DNA of 64,000 nt from Toxonevra muliebris (taxonomy: Eukaryota; Arthropoda; Insecta; Diptera; Pallopteridae). This document shows, in pieces, positions 45,694-58,889 of this stretch (its first letter is position 1; the number at the start of each line of letters is the position of its first letter). The DNA is taken from contig OY829328.1 of the NCBI GenBank assembly GCA_963691655.1, positions 9,762,204 to 9,826,203 of the forward strand, given 5' to 3'. The translations under genes were made by a program, and so were the position numbers. The notes below the pieces were generated by a model, which saw only the letters and a list, made by a program, of their open reading frames with translations, made no database searches and was not told where the DNA came from.

Positions 45694-47192
45694 GGGTAAA
45701 GTGGGGTACCTTTGACACTTAATTTTCAAAAGCCTGTAATTCCGAAATTTATTGATAGATTTTAAAAGATGTTACTGTTTTTCAAAACATTGATTTTTTT
45801 CAAAATGCCCATTTTGTCAAAAGTGCCCCAAGCACGGGGCACAATTGATTTTACAAGGGACACATTTAACAAAGGCTAATAAATTTGTCACTCATCTATG
45901 TATACGTATTAAAACATTTTTATATATCTCGAAATAACACTGAAAACTTAGCAGAGACTGACACAAATTTGTACAATGATGCATTATTATTTTATTACTA
46001 TTATTTTATTTTTCTGTTCAGACTATTATTATTATTATTATTATTTGCTCTTTATTTAGCAAAACTTTCATTGGAAATTTCATAATGATACATTATGTCT
46101 CTGGTCATAAGATAGGCATAGTCTGAGTTCCATACAAACTATATTCTTTTTTGGGTATAAATCTAGAACCATTTACGGTACAGCAAGGAAATATCTTACT
46201 ACAGGAAAAATATGGGTTGGGTTTTAAAAGGGGTACGACTTCAAGATTTATTATGAAAGACCTTAAATTTTGTCCCTTTACCCCATATTTTTCGGAGGCT
46301 GATGTCGCCGTTTCATGTTCTAATATCTGAGATGGCTCTCTTCACTTTCGCTTCATCAATTTCGCTTCGATTTGTCTTCTTTATGTAGCTACGTACGATA
46401 TCTTTAAAAATGTATAAACAAACAATATAACAACTATATTGTAAATACGTAAATCTGGGACAATTGATATATGTTAAATGTGCCTGTTGAGTCAACAAGC
46501 TTCTTTGTTGGCTATTTGTTCGATTTAGAAAATTTAAGAAAAACCCGATTTTAATGTTCAATAAATTTATAATTAATAATAAGCAAGTAGTTTGATCGTA
46601 ATGACGGTCGAAAGGCAACAGAACAGAATTGATTTATACAGAATGTAAGATCATTGTAAATTTTGTTAGCATTACAAAAACCGAACAATAACAAATATGA
46701 TGATAATTGATACATGTATTAATTTATAGCACGCTAGGCTTGAGGGCTTCTTTACACTTTATATTGATGGGTGACATTGATGCGGCTCCAAACAGTGCCC
46801 TTTTGGTAAAACACAAATGTGCCCCAAATGCTCTTGATGTTTTTTTTTTTCTTTTTCAATTTATCTTGTTTTATTTTCACAAAACACACTCTTATTTTGT
46901 CAACATTAAAGAGCAGTGCTAACAAATTTTGTTACTCTTTTTTAAAAAACAATTCCAATAATTCACAAAACGCTTATATACTAGTTGTCGAAAATTACAT
47001 CAGCGTTAGAAAATTTACAAAAACACGTGTTAATCCAAGAGGAGTTAAAGTAGAACCTTCAAAGTTCTTAACGTTTCTTTAAATCAAATTAGGCTTTTTT
47101 CTGCATTTTAACTTTTTGGCTTTTAAGGCGTGTTCACACTGAAAATGGCAAAGTCAAATGTGCCCCGGTGTCAAAGGTACCCCACTTTACCC
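45694..47192 (-). mobile_element. Pogo-like transposon, internally deleted, nested
   Basis: Begins GGGTAAAGTGGGGTACC, then TTTGACAC; the other end read inward is identical over 25 bases. TA flanks both sides (45692-45693 and 47193-47194). GTGCCCC/GGGGCAC words recur inside (about 45822-45845, 46817, 47160). A minus-strand N-terminal transposase fragment is at 46245-46405. Terminal identity suggests this is among the youngest insertions in the window. Confidence 0.85.
46245..46405 (-). pseudogene. Pogo-like transposase N-terminus (psq-type HTH), broken
   Basis: The minus strand reads IVRSYIKKTNRSEIDEAKVK, then RAISDIRT, a stop at 46313-46315, then, after a shift, ASEKYGVKGQNLRSF. This is the MVR.YKKKT(N/D)R......A+..I..G..S...A...Y.V....L pattern of the Pipsqueak-type helix-turn-helix that begins pogo-family transposases. 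It would bind the element's ends. The initiating Met is lost (Ile). No DDE domain follows, consistent with internal deletion. Confidence 0.65.
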
Positions 47193-47464
47193 TATATGAG
47201 GAGACTTTGAAATATTTTTTTAAAATTTTTTTTTAGATTTTTATAAAAAAAACTTATATGCATGATAATTTTTTGCCACAAAACAACACTTTGTGCACAT
47301 AAAAATAACTATAAACAACAATCGTGTGATCGCAGAAAGTGCAAACTGAAAGTGCAAAATAAATTGTGTGTATATTCTTTCTTCATGTCTGCCAATTAAT
47401 TTAAAAAAAAAAAATAAATTTGCACTTGTCCTTAGGGCGGCCTTACGGGTTAGAGGGTCAAGCG

Positions 47465-49900
47465 TGAAGAGAATAAATGTGGAAAGGATTGTCTTAAAGT
47501 TGGAATTCAATTGAATGTTATGGGAATCTCTAAAAAATAAATTTTTTAACAAATTTATATAAATTTTTGAGTAAGTTCTGTCATTGTATCTACCTTGTAT
47601 TTCGCTGGTGTTTAATGAATCCTATTTCTTCATTGAATTTTCGAAGACACGAGATTTGGATTCCTCGTACTAAAGAAACTCAAAAAATTTTTAGATTTAA
47701 TTTTTTTTTATATCTTTTTTTTTATGGCCTACGTTGGTTTAACTGCGAAATCACCATAATATGAAAAATCATAAAAAAAAACGATTTTGAGAAAATTCCA
47801 GAAACCAATTTGCCTGTTCAATATATTAATCTTGGAGAGATTCCATTCGCATTTTGGTAATGCACTGGGTAATATACAAATAATACTGTCGTTATAACTT
47901 GACATTCCACTAACTCTTTTATTTCATTATTTCACTTTCACGCATTAAAAATAACCAATAATAAAACAAAACAGCAGAAACAACAATATTAAAATTGTTA
48001 AGGTCATTAACATTTTCTTCAAAATGACCTCACCATGTTAAATTAATTTTTTTTTTTATATTCATTCATTTATATGCATGTACGTATGTATATGTTTTTG
48101 TTAATTATTTTAAATGACAGATTTCTTTTTCTCAATAAATCTTTAAAATAATTTTCTTACATTTTTTCGTTTTTTACTTTTCAAATGTTTTCTCAAGAAA
48201 TATTTTATATATCTTCCTACTCTACTCGAATTCAAAGTTTCTTCTTTTGCTAGCTACACTTGAATTTTTTATGGGATAACATAAATTTTAAAGTTTCTTG
48301 AATGAAAAAAACTTTTTCCAAAAACTAAATTTTTGAAAGCTATCAATATAATATTAAGTATAAGAATATATTTATATATATATATATATATTTATATGTG
48401 TGTCTGTGTAAATATGTATGTAGATATAGAAATTTAGCATTTAATAATCGAAAATAATATTTAGCACTCAATTGAGGTCAATTAACACATTTATTCTTGA
48501 TGAAATTATTATACACAGCCGTATACAAACTTATAAACTTTTATTACTTTCTATCGATAAAAATGAGCGAAGCAAATCTGTGGTATTTTTTATTATTATT
48601 ATTCTTTTAAACATTTAAGAACTTTCTTTCAATTTATACTTTTATATTGACATCAATTTCAATATATGTTATGTACATACATATATGGTTTAGACTTCTT
48701 CTACATATATAAAACAGTGATTCACACTGTTGGTAGCATGAAACTCTACTCTCAACAGATGTAGTTACTATGCCAATTTTGTAGGTGATTATTTCTATTA
48801 TCTAAACAAAAAAAAAAAAAAAACAAAATTTAAGTAACAAGACGTAAACGTTCCACTATAAATTCAAACAAGATGTTAACGGATTTTCTTACGAAAATGT
48901 CACACTTGAATTACATAACTTTAATATGAATGCAGCTACTTATTTATTATTTTTACTTGTTATTTTAAACGGTTTTTTGTGTGAGCAGAGTTGCATATGT
49001 CATACGCAAACAGTAGCACACAAAAAGTATTAAAAACAATAAAATAAAATAAAAGTTTTTTATTTATACACAATTAAATTAAACTATCATTTAACTTCAT
49101 TCAATAAATATTTATACTTATGTGCGTTTATTGATTATTAATAACAATTTCAAATATTTTATATTATTTAATAAATGACCGCATGCAATAAAAGAATTAA
49201 AAAATAAATAAAATGAAAAAAAAAAACGAATAATGAAATCTTTGACAAGCGTATAAAAAAAACAATAATAAATATTTATGTAAAAAGACAGTAACAATAA
49301 GCACCATAGTAGCTACTAACTAACCTCAAAAAAAAAAAAATTAAAATACAAAACTATGAATTTACCATAGATAATATAATCAATTATATACTTATATTTA
49401 GTTAACAATTTGTTTAAAATAAAAAAAAGAAGAAGCAAATTTGATTTTATTTGCAAACTCCATAATAATATGTGAATTAAATTTTATGCCTTTTAACTAT
49501 TTTTGCAGTTCATTTGAGTTACACGTTAGCCACGCTTTTCCTCTCCCTCGCCGGAGCAGCCCTACACCTACCTACCTACTTATGTATGTATATTTATTGT
49601 TGTTATATTGACAATTTCACTACTGAACTTTTTATGCATTCCATTTTAATGTGTATGAATTTCAAGCGAATATTTCATTTTGAATATTTTATTATTGTTT
49701 ATTTTTTAGAAATTCACTTTCACGTAAAATTCAATAGAAACTTTTTTTTTTTTAAAAAAAACCTCAGTTTTGCACACATAATTCATTAAATTAAATTTTA
49801 ATTAATTCAATTTTTTTGTTTGTTTATTTGTTGGAATTTTTTGAATTGACTCTTTTTTTTATTATTTTTTGAAGTATTATTGAATTTCATTAACATTGAA
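47465..49900. other. Mostly gene-free AT-rich stretch
   Basis: Contains poly-A runs (48809-48825), TA runs (48370-48395), and long AAATAAATAAA-type sequence. At 49507 a TTTTTGCAG precedes a short GC-richer stretch (49507-49570) reading SYTLATLFLSLAGAALHL. It could be a splice acceptor plus exon but has no support beyond composition. Confidence 0.45.
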
Positions 49901-49907
49901 TGATAGG

Positions 49908-50157
49908 CAATGGTGGATCTAGAGTGGGACTGCGCAAGCGGACTGAAACCCCCAGCATTGAGATTTTGATATAAGAAAATTATTTGAATGTTTTTTTTTA
50001 AAATGAATCGGGAAATATTTATTCTGGGCTGATAACTTGTAACCCTTATTCAAAAACTGAGGGAAGAGGGCTACTGATCTCATATTGTAAAAAGTTAGAG
50101 TAAACTTTTTACCCTTTTTTTGATCCCCTCCATTTATGATTTTTAGATCCGCCATAG
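49908..50157. mobile_element. hAT-type MITE, about 250 bp
   Basis: Begins CAATGGTGGATCTAG; the other end read inward is CTATGGCGGATCTAA, so the ends match at about 11 of 14. Same terminal class as 2488-3395. Flanking 8-mers do not match, so the TSD has decayed or the boundaries are slightly off. The frame 49919-50155 is inside it and not a gene. Confidence 0.55.
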
Positions 50158-50939
50158 GTGCGCAATTTTGATTTTATTAGCTTAAATTTTTTGTGTGTTT
50201 GACGATAATTAATAATTTATGATTATTTTATAAATAAAACTAAATAATAATATATTTAGCTTTTTATTTTAATTTTAAATAAATTCTTATAAATTTATGT
50301 AATTAATAATATATGAATTCGTTTGCATTAAGCTTTGAGTAGATTGAATATAAATATGATTGCAATACGATTCATGTTTACAGAAAATACTATGGGTAAT
50401 TCCAGCAAATTTCAAATAAAATTGGTTTAGACACAGCTTCGTCCTAAATATTTTTTTGTATTTCGTCAGGGAAAATGTTAAGGTTTAAGAAGGTTTTAAG
50501 GTTAAGGTTTTTTATCAACTCTCGTACGTTTCAAACAGTGACCATTCAAATCTTTGGAACATGCTACAAAGTGGCATTTTCAAGAACTCATACATAGCCT
50601 AGATTAAATCTTTTAAAGAAAAAAATATAATTTGGGAAAAAATTTTTCAATGACATAAAATTCTACAAAATTATGCGAATATCTCAGAAAGCTTTACTTA
50701 CTTTTTAATTCGGTATTTATTTAATAAAACTTGAACACAGAAACTCTCAGGCTGGGTTCACCATGGCCATGGTGGACAGCATAAAAATTTATGAGAATAC
50801 GAAATATACGAAGCAATACGAATTGTTTGGGACAACAAAACTGTCAGCTTAAAACACATCTTGATGTTCAATTATTTTGGTAAATAAGTTAGATTGAAAT
50901 AGAAAGAACAGAAACAAAAATACAGCTCCAAAACTATGT

Positions 50940-51895
50940 CACCAATCAGTTAAAAAATCAGACCAGAAATCGGATATAATTAGACTAAAATTAGACCAGA
51001 AATTAGATAAAAAATCTGTTAAAAGGTCAGACCAAAAATCAGACTAGAAATACGATAAAAAATCTGGCCAAAACAAACCAAAAAATCAGATGAAGTGTTA
51101 AACCAGTAAACAGACTAAAATTAGACCAAAAATTAACCCGAAATTCTGAACCGATATCAAATGAAGGATTAGACCAAAACCTATATTAGTAATCTGATAA
51201 AAAATTTGACCAAAAATAGGATTATAAATAAGACCAGAAATCAGGCCGAAATTCTTGCAAAAAATCTAGCCAAAAGTCGCACCAAAAGCAGATTGTCAAA
51301 TAAGAAATCGGATAAAAACTAGACTAAACAACAGATTAAAAAATAAATAAAAAATCGGACCAAAAGCCAGACCAATAAATAGACCGAGATTCGGTAAAAA
51401 ATCAGATGAAATATTACGCCAGTAATCATACCACAAATTAGATAAGACATCAGATCTAAAACTTGGCGAAAAAGCAGATAAGAAATCGGACCAATAATCA
51501 AATTCAGGACCCAAATCAATGAAACAATTAGACCAAAATCTGCTTTAGAAATAAGATAAAAAATTAGACCAAATTAGATTACATGAGAGGTCAGTGAAAA
51601 AATTAGATCTAAAACCATATTAAAAATTATACTAGAAGTCAAACCAAAATTCTGATCAGAAATCGAATCAAAAATCATACCAAAGCTAGATTAAAAATTC
51701 TATTGAAAATTAAATAAAAACCGAACCAAAATTTAGACCAAAATTAAGCACAAAACTCAGATCAGAAATTAAATAAAAGATTAAACACAAAAGTCAGATC
51801 AGAAATCAGATAAAAAATTACATAAAAAACCAGAACGAATGAAAGAAGTAGAAATCAGATTAAAAATCAGAGCTAAAATCTGACCTCAGCTTTAG
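50940..51895. repeat. Degenerate short-period array, A-rich plus strand
   Basis: Words such as AAATCAGACCAAAA, TTAGACCAAAAT and AATCGGATAAAAA recur about every 10-12 bases or multiples, for almost 1 kb, with heavy divergence. Its reverse complement reads TTTTGGTCTGATTT, the word of the array at 58890-60040. The frames at 51296-51519 come from it. Confidence 0.8.
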
Positions 51896-51899
51896 ACTT

Positions 51900-52742
51900 T
51901 CCAACTTCACTGATAATGAACCACAAATAAGTTTTTGTAAGTTACTTTTCTTTTCGAAAAAGCAATAGATTCAAAAGAGGATCCAGTTGATAGGAAAAAA
52001 TGGGTTAAACGAAACGAAAACGTTTACTTGAGTCCCCCTAATTTACTGAATTGATTGCGTTTAATGGTAAATATTGACGGTATTATCAATGAATTTGCAT
52101 TCTATTAGTTTTTAAATTTATAAAACAAACTTCAGAAAACCAATTGCATTTCTCTCTATTTCTAATTTAAATTAAGTTATTTTCATTATTCATAGAATTT
52201 TCGCCCTAAAGTGCAGTTTTCAATTTTCTGAATACACTCGCAGATACATACATATATATATACATATATATAGTAAAGTAGATAGTTAAAACTGAGCATC
52301 ATCTGCATTTCAAATTCAAACGCGAACTTACTCTTTGAAATTGCGGTTATGTAAAATTCAAGCAAAAATAAACTTAAAAAATACAAAAAATCAGTTACCA
52401 TTGTTTTAGAGCGTTAAATCTCCTAGCAACTTAATTTGCTACTTTTACAGTTGTCTGCTGATAATAATAAAAAATAACAAAAACAAAAGATTTATGCCAC
52501 CAATAAGGAAAATCATCATTAATTAATTAGCAAAGAAAAATAGAAAGAGAACGACTAAGCGAGCAAGCGAGTAAGATAATGATACAGATAAAGAATAAAA
52601 TTGCTCCATTTCGCGCATACTACTAAGAACAAAAGCATAAAAAAATAAAATTAAAATAATAAGAATTTCAACAGCGTTAGTATAATAAAAAAGTAGTGCA
52701 AAACAATTTCATGATTGAATAATGAGCGCATGCGGTATTTGC

Positions 52743-52778
<36 letters not shown>

Positions 52779-53980
52779 GATATATAGAAAAAACTTTGAA
52801 TTAGGTTTTATTTTACACTATATTGCAACAACTACAACAAACTAATAATTACAATGAGATGAATGCATTAAAATGCATAGCTATTATTTTGATGTGATGA
52901 TGTTGATGTGATGCGCTTTGGCAATCATGATGTTGCTGATGTTAATGATGTTGCTGCTACTGCTGATGTTGATATTAAAGACAACTTTGAAATTTGCTGT
53001 TGCTGATGTCTGTCTGTATTGTAGGGAAGTACTTGCATTAAAATTTGAAGCTATACACAAATATATTCAGTAGTTCACATTTTCATAACATGTTAATTTT
53101 GAAAAATCTGCTTGATTTTCAGCGCGCGCTCAAACGCTCTACATATGCACCTGATTATTCAAAAGTTTTCACATGAAACACATAAAAAAAATCATAAAAA
53201 AACAAATTTCGTGTGAAAATTTTGTAGAGTTGAATGTATAAAATCTAAAATAAAACAGGTAAAGTTTTGTAACCTTACACACACATAAACACACGGTGAG
53301 GATGCACCTAATATTTATGTTTCACATGTAAATTTCATAATATTCAACTTCAAAATTAATTTATGAAAATATAATCCTTGCTCCTTTTTAATTATATGCA
53401 TATGTATCTAAAGCAAAAACAGTCTGGCTTTTCTATACACATTAAGGCAGATCAATTTGTAGGCTAGATCAATTGTATGAAAAAAAATATAAAAGAAAAA
53501 AATTAGTTTTTTTAAACAAAAAAAACTGCATTTTTTAATTTTCAAAGGCCACCGGGAAAGCAAAAATGATCTTAACATTCAAAAACATCTATACCAAAAT
53601 TTTTTCCTTTTCAATACCTTCTAGAAAATTCATGACGGATTTCAAAAAAGCGTTTGCCAGGGGAATTTTAAAGTAAATATTAAAATCATCTCTTGGATGT
53701 GGCAGATCTCGGGTTTGGATTTGCGAACGGTTAAATTTGTTAAATCGAACAAAAAACTATTAGACAAATAACTAGACCAAAATCCAGGCCAATACCAAAA
53801 CCCAATCAAATTTTTGACCACTTTTTGTGGGTTATGAAGAGTGATAGCTACTTAAGCCCAGTCTTGAATAAATAATCTGGATCTTGCAAGAAGGATTTCA
53901 CCGGTCTTTGCAATTTCGACAGTGGGCTCTATGCGAACTAAATGAAGCTAATTAGAGTAAACACTACATAGCTCAAGATT
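51900..53980. other. Gene-free AT-rich stretch
   Basis: Holds a (CA)n run at 52743-52770, TGATGTTGATG/TGCTGCTAC triplet sequence at 52890-52980 and ACACACAT runs. A weak echo of the GACCAAAAT word occurs at 53765-53820. No coding. Confidence 0.5.
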
Positions 53981-53985
53981 GATTA

Positions 53986-54488
53986 CACTGTTCAACACTC
54001 ACAAAAATAACAAGGTTCTGAAAGTGGATTCTGATAGAACTCGAGAAAAAAATTACACGTATCTCGGCGTTTTAAAAGTTTACGTCTAATTTCCTTTTTA
54101 CGCGGGCTTCAAATTTGCCCATTTCAAACAGCTTAAGTATAATAAACCATAGGACAACCCTCTATCAACCCTCGTAATGGGTTGAAAAGAATTTTTTTCG
54201 AAAAAGGCAAAAAAGACCCATAATAGTGGGTGCCAAAGGGTTAATATGTAGGAAAAAAAATATTTTACTATAAACTGCTGAACATACAAACAAGCTTTGA
54301 ATCAAAACTAACAAGTTGCCCTATGATTTATTATACTTAACCTGTTAGAAATGGGCAAACTTTAGGCCCGCGGAAAAAGAAAATTAGACGTAAACTTTTA
54401 AAATGCCGAGACATGTATGCATTTTTTTCTCAAGTTCTATCAGAATCCACTTGTTATTTTTGAAAAAATTAATTTTTGTTGGGCAGTG
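53986..54488. mobile_element. CACTG-ended fold-back element, 503 bp (CACTA-like)
   Basis: Begins CACTGTTCAACA and ends TGTTGGGCAGTG. TTA flanks both sides (53983-53985 and 54489-54491). CACTR ends with a 3-bp duplication are typical of CACTA/CMC elements. The arms are long: about 170 bp each (53986-54155 and 54320-54488) pair through GAACTCGAGAAAAAAAT, GGCGTTTTAAAAGTTTACGT, GCCCATTTC and TATAATAAA. A TTAA-type MITE (54158-54240) sits in the centre. No coding. Confidence 0.7.
54158..54240. mobile_element. 83-bp TTAA-type MITE inside the CACTG element
   Basis: Begins CCCTCTATCAACC and ends GTGCCAAAGGG. Right flank TTAA (54241-54244); left flank ACAA (diverged). Close relative of 37604-37687, sharing GGCAAAAAAGACCCATAATA inside. 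Confidence 0.7.
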
Positions 54489-54491
54489 TTA

Positions 54492-56003
54492 TTCAAAGAA
54501 GTTTTTCCATTTACATACATATTTTCATATTGTTAAAACAAAAATGATGTAAACATTAATTACATTTTTTTATTACGATTCATTGACAGGAGATTAGCTT
54601 TTATAGTGTAATAGTTTAGTTTTATTTGTTAATATATGCATCATTGTTGCTCAATAAAAATCATAGTTGCACATTTCTAAACATATGTATAAACTGTCGA
54701 TATTAAATAAAATGCAATTATTAAAGCAGTTTAATTAAATAGGTTAATTAATATGCTGTGCTGTAAACGGTTAGATTTTTCACTTCTTTATTATCAATTT
54801 ACAAATTTATTAATGTTACTAATTTTGGTTTTAAGTTTTTTGCTATCGAGAAATAACTTCTTAATTAGAGTTAATAAATTATACTATAATTACCAATAAG
54901 AAATAAGCTCTAATTAAAAATTTATACGCTTAAATGAATTTTTTACTGGAATTTAATTGTATGTAATAATTTAATTTAATGTAATACAGTTACATTATTG
55001 CTCCACATCAATATTTATGATTAAGGCCAAGTTTATTGCGAAAAAAGGGCAAGAGGATTAAATGCATTTAAAAATTTTAAAATTTACACGAATACCACTG
55101 GTTAAGGTTATAGGAACTTGTAAGTTTTTTTAATCTTGTGCACTTATTTGGAGCAGAAAATATCAAGCTAAGTTTAGGAAATACAAACACAAAAATCAGC
55201 GAAAGCCGATTAACTCTGGGGAGATTACGTTAATATGCGCCTATCTAGGTTTTACCTGCCTGGAGATTTGACATGATTTAAAAGTTTAAACTCTTATAAA
55301 AGCTTTTTTGAGTGGTGCTTCGTGTCATCAAACTTTCAAGTGCCTCTCACTTTTCATATTAAACTCTATTATAACTATTTAAAATATGTAACTCGAAAAA
55401 TTAGGCGTTAAAATTAAGCGAAATTTCAACTTACTTTGTTAAACTATCTGAAATAAATCTAAGAATTATCAATATTTTCTTCTTCAGCAAATTAAATGGA
55501 ACTTCCTTAGCCATTATCGTACTCATGTATTCTTAGCCTCATTTGTTAATCAGAAACACTTGAATTCAATTAGTATTATCTTTTCATTTTAGTTATTAAC
55601 ACTAATTAAAAAATACACAATGCTACTAGCCAAAGATAAAAAAAAGATAAATGCAAATTCATACCTAGAGCAATACTAGTTTATGGGCAAAACATAGTAG
55701 ATATCTAGTTAATTAATTAAAAATGCATGCTTAAAACATACAACATGAAATTGTGTAAAAGTAGTACAGAGAAGCTTCAGAAAAGTTTTGCAATATTCGT
55801 AAGTACTTTGGATGAAACGAAGAAAATATTGTTAATGATATTTGTTGTTTTTAGTTAGTTAAAAAAGAAACATTATTTAAAATGAAATTATATAAATTAG
55901 TGTATAAGGTTTGACTTTGCGGATGAAAAAGAAATTTATTTATATACAAGTAAGAAACTTTGAACTTTTTTGAAGGTATATACATATGTCGCTGCCTTGC
56001 TCT

Positions 56004-56036
<33 letters not shown>

Positions 56037-57995
56037 GAGACAGAGAGAGAGAGATGACGTTACCCAAGAATAATTATTTAAATATATGAAAATTCAGGAA
56101 TATATTTTTGGAATTTAAAATAGCGAGAACTAAAAGTGCAAAGAACTTTTTATAGCAGATTAATAAGAAAAGATTACTACCGGTAGGACGCGCAAAAAAC
56201 AATCATTTAATTGATACTAAGAACTGAGATATATCAACTAATGGAGAAACCATTTGGTTGCAATTTCTTAGAAATATTGAAAGCAAAGCTTATTGATGAA
56301 AAGAGTAAAGCTTTTTTTTATGCCAGTTCATATTTGTGAATATTTTGCTCTCGACAGGTGGCGCCATCCAAAAAAGCTTTCAGTGTTTACCAAGACATGA
56401 ACTAAATACTTGACATGATTGGCACAAGAGCTGAAGAATCTAAAGAATACAAAACATAAATATATATGTATTTAAATGCTCATTTGAAGTTGTGGTCATA
56501 GTGAAATTTTTCTAAATATACAGAAGTGCATTCTATCTTTAACTAAACATAAAAAAATGACACGAATTCTTGGAAGAAAAAAAAAAAAAAAAAAAAACAA
56601 AAAATATGCAACAAACAATAATAAACAAATAAAAAAAAAACAAAAAAGAAGAAATAACCAACTTTTCTACCAAATCAAGCATAAAAGCCTATTAAGAACA
56701 AAATAAATACTCTTTGGAGTTCGCTCGTCTATTCATACATATATATTTATATGTATGCATGATCCTATGAAATGAGATAAATAAGCGCAGACGCAAAATG
56801 CTTTAAGGTGCATTTTCTCAAAACAACAACCACAAATAATATGTATATTAAATTTTCTACATTTCTAACACATGTGAACCACGCTGCTAACGATGGCGAT
56901 AGCGGCAGAGATGGCAACTTATTACATACTTGCAGCATTAGAAAGTAGTCGCCATCAATGTTGCCAAGTAAAAATAGAAAAAAATTAAAAAAAAAATAAA
57001 TAGAATTCTTCTGCTGCTACCACTTTTTATTTGCTATCTCCTCTCTTTCACTGTTGGCCAAAATAGCAAACACAAAAAAATAAATAAATAAATAAACATA
57101 GCAATAGAAACAACAGGACGTTGTTGCTTGCAGTGAAAGAGCAACTATGAATGTTTGTATTAATATATTCAATATAAGGATTGACCTAATAATGTAAGTG
57201 TATGTGTGTGTTTGTGTTTCTAAAAGTAGTTTAACTTTTTGCTGCCAGTGCAACAACAACGTATTTTATTTTATTTTAAACACCAACAACAACAGCATGT
57301 TCATGGTACATCGTAAAATCTCATGGGCGCAAAAAATTAATTCTATTATTGCGCTGGCGCTAGAAAAGTATGTCAGAATAAGTAAATATAATTTTCAAAG
57401 CAGAGTTTCCAATATAAAGTTCAAATAAATGAATATAAAGTCTATAAAAATTATAAATATATAGTTATATAGAGAGTTTTAATAGTTAGAGGTTTTTATT
57501 CACAGCAGTGAACCTGGTGAAGATAAAAGGTAATGCCGGTTTCCAAGGAGGAAGCTATATTACAGTTTCTTTGTACTCTGTTAGCAAAAAAAAAAGAAAT
57601 TAGTTAAACTCAAAACTGAAGCTTGGCAGTATCTGTAAAGCTTTCTGTAGTAAACAGTGCCACGAAATGTATAGCGAGCGTGATTTGAATGTATGCCGAA
57701 ATGTAATTTTTTCGATTTGTAAACTTGATGATTTGATTATAGGATTTCGTGTTACAGTAAATAGAAATAATTACAAAGTATGTGAAGCGCTTTAGTGGAG
57801 AATTGCGGTCAGAATCTGATTATTCTCAATCAGATGTAGGCTTAAACCTCAAAGGAAATAATGATAAGGTAAGTAAGACGCAGCATTCGTAATTTCTGTT
57901 AAATTTCACTTAGAGGAACGAAGATTTTTTTGTGCAAAATTAAAATACTTGCATACAGACTCAAGTTCACCAATCATTACACTGTACAATAGACT
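54492..57995. other. Gene-free AT-rich stretch
   Basis: Contains a (GA)n run at 56004-56054, a poly-A/CAAAA stretch at 56577-56640 and CAACAACA words near 57250-57300. Short frames only; no domain recognised. Confidence 0.5.
56004..56054. repeat. (GA)n microsatellite with two CA interruptions
   Basis: About 50 bp of AGAGAG interrupted by ACAG twice. Confidence 0.95.
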
Positions 57996-58000
57996 TTTGG

Positions 58001-58498
58001 CAGCAAGAATGAAAACAAGAGGGTGTGAAAGAGGGCCATATACTGACCAACTTTCTCCACTAGAGTCTAGAATATGTCTAGAGCGTCTACAAAATTTTTT
58101 AAATGTGATTTATTATTTGGAGGAGCTACCTTGGCCAGGAGGATCATAATGTTTGAGAGCATTTTTGACAAGCACACATCGAGACTTTTCTAATAAGCAT
58201 TAGTTAATAAAAATCCGTTCAAAAGTTATGAAATTATGAATTGAGAGGACGGAGATTTCCTATACTTTTCTACAAAGATTTTCTTAATAATTTTGGAACG
58301 AAACATCCGATTTGGATGTTTGAGTGCATTTTCGACAAGTAGACATTAAGACCTTTTCATAAATTAATCATAACCGAAGCTATAATGTTGTAAACTGTCT
58401 TCCTGGCAAAGGTAATTCCTCCAAAAAATATGATCCTATTGAAGAAAGTTGGTCAGTATATGGCACTCTTCTACGCTCACTTATTTTTATTCATGCTG
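58001..58498. repeat. Fold-back repeat, probable non-autonomous transposon
   Basis: The left arm (CAGCAAGAATGAAAACAAG ... GCCATATACTGACCAACTTT) pairs with the right arm read inward (CAGCATGAATAAAAATAAG ... GCCATATACTGACCAACTTT). Matching continues inward through GGAGGA...TACCTT.GCCAGGA. Arms are about 140 bp. 8-mers flanking the CAGCA ends (ACTTTTGG, TAACAACT) do not match, so termini are provisional. The frame 57949-58149 overlaps the left arm and is not a gene. Confidence 0.65.
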
Positions 58499-58889
58499 TA
58501 ACAACTTTTCAAAAATGCTGTGCAGTATTATTAATAAGTTATATGTAGTTTCCTTGAATTCAATAATCGGAGAAATTAATAGTAATCCAATATTAATAAA
58601 TAATTCTTATTTCACAATCTCTTGAACTAAGAGTTGTGAAATTATTCCAAAAGCAAATAGTGCCGCCAATATCCCTGCGTTGGCTTTAGATAGGGATTTA
58701 ATGCCTTGAATTTTGGACTGATACTGAAATATGTTTTTTTTTTCAATTTGTAAACTGGACATTGTATCAGCTTCAACATTTGTCCTATAACAATGGCTTT
58801 ACAGTACAACTGTTTATTATGCTAAATATCTACACTTGGATTATATAAAATTTAAAACTTCAGGGCCTAGTTATAGATTTCCCCACTTT

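Larger units (their letters stand above)
45432..47457. mobile_element. TTAA-type element containing a pogo-like insertion
   Basis: Begins CCCTCTAACCCGCAAGGC; the other end read inward is CCCTCTAACCCGTAAGGC (one mismatch in 18). Left flank TTAA (45428-45431), right flank TCAA (47458-47461, one change). Without the nested element it would be about 525 bp. A word near 45588-45605 (GTCCTTATGTGGCCTTGCGG) echoes the right end (GTCCTTAGGGCGGCCTTACG) as a direct subterminal repeat. Confidence 0.75.

Noticed and set aside
51296..51519. Overlapping 72- and 66-codon minus-strand frames
   Set aside because: Translations of the degenerate GACCAAAA array.
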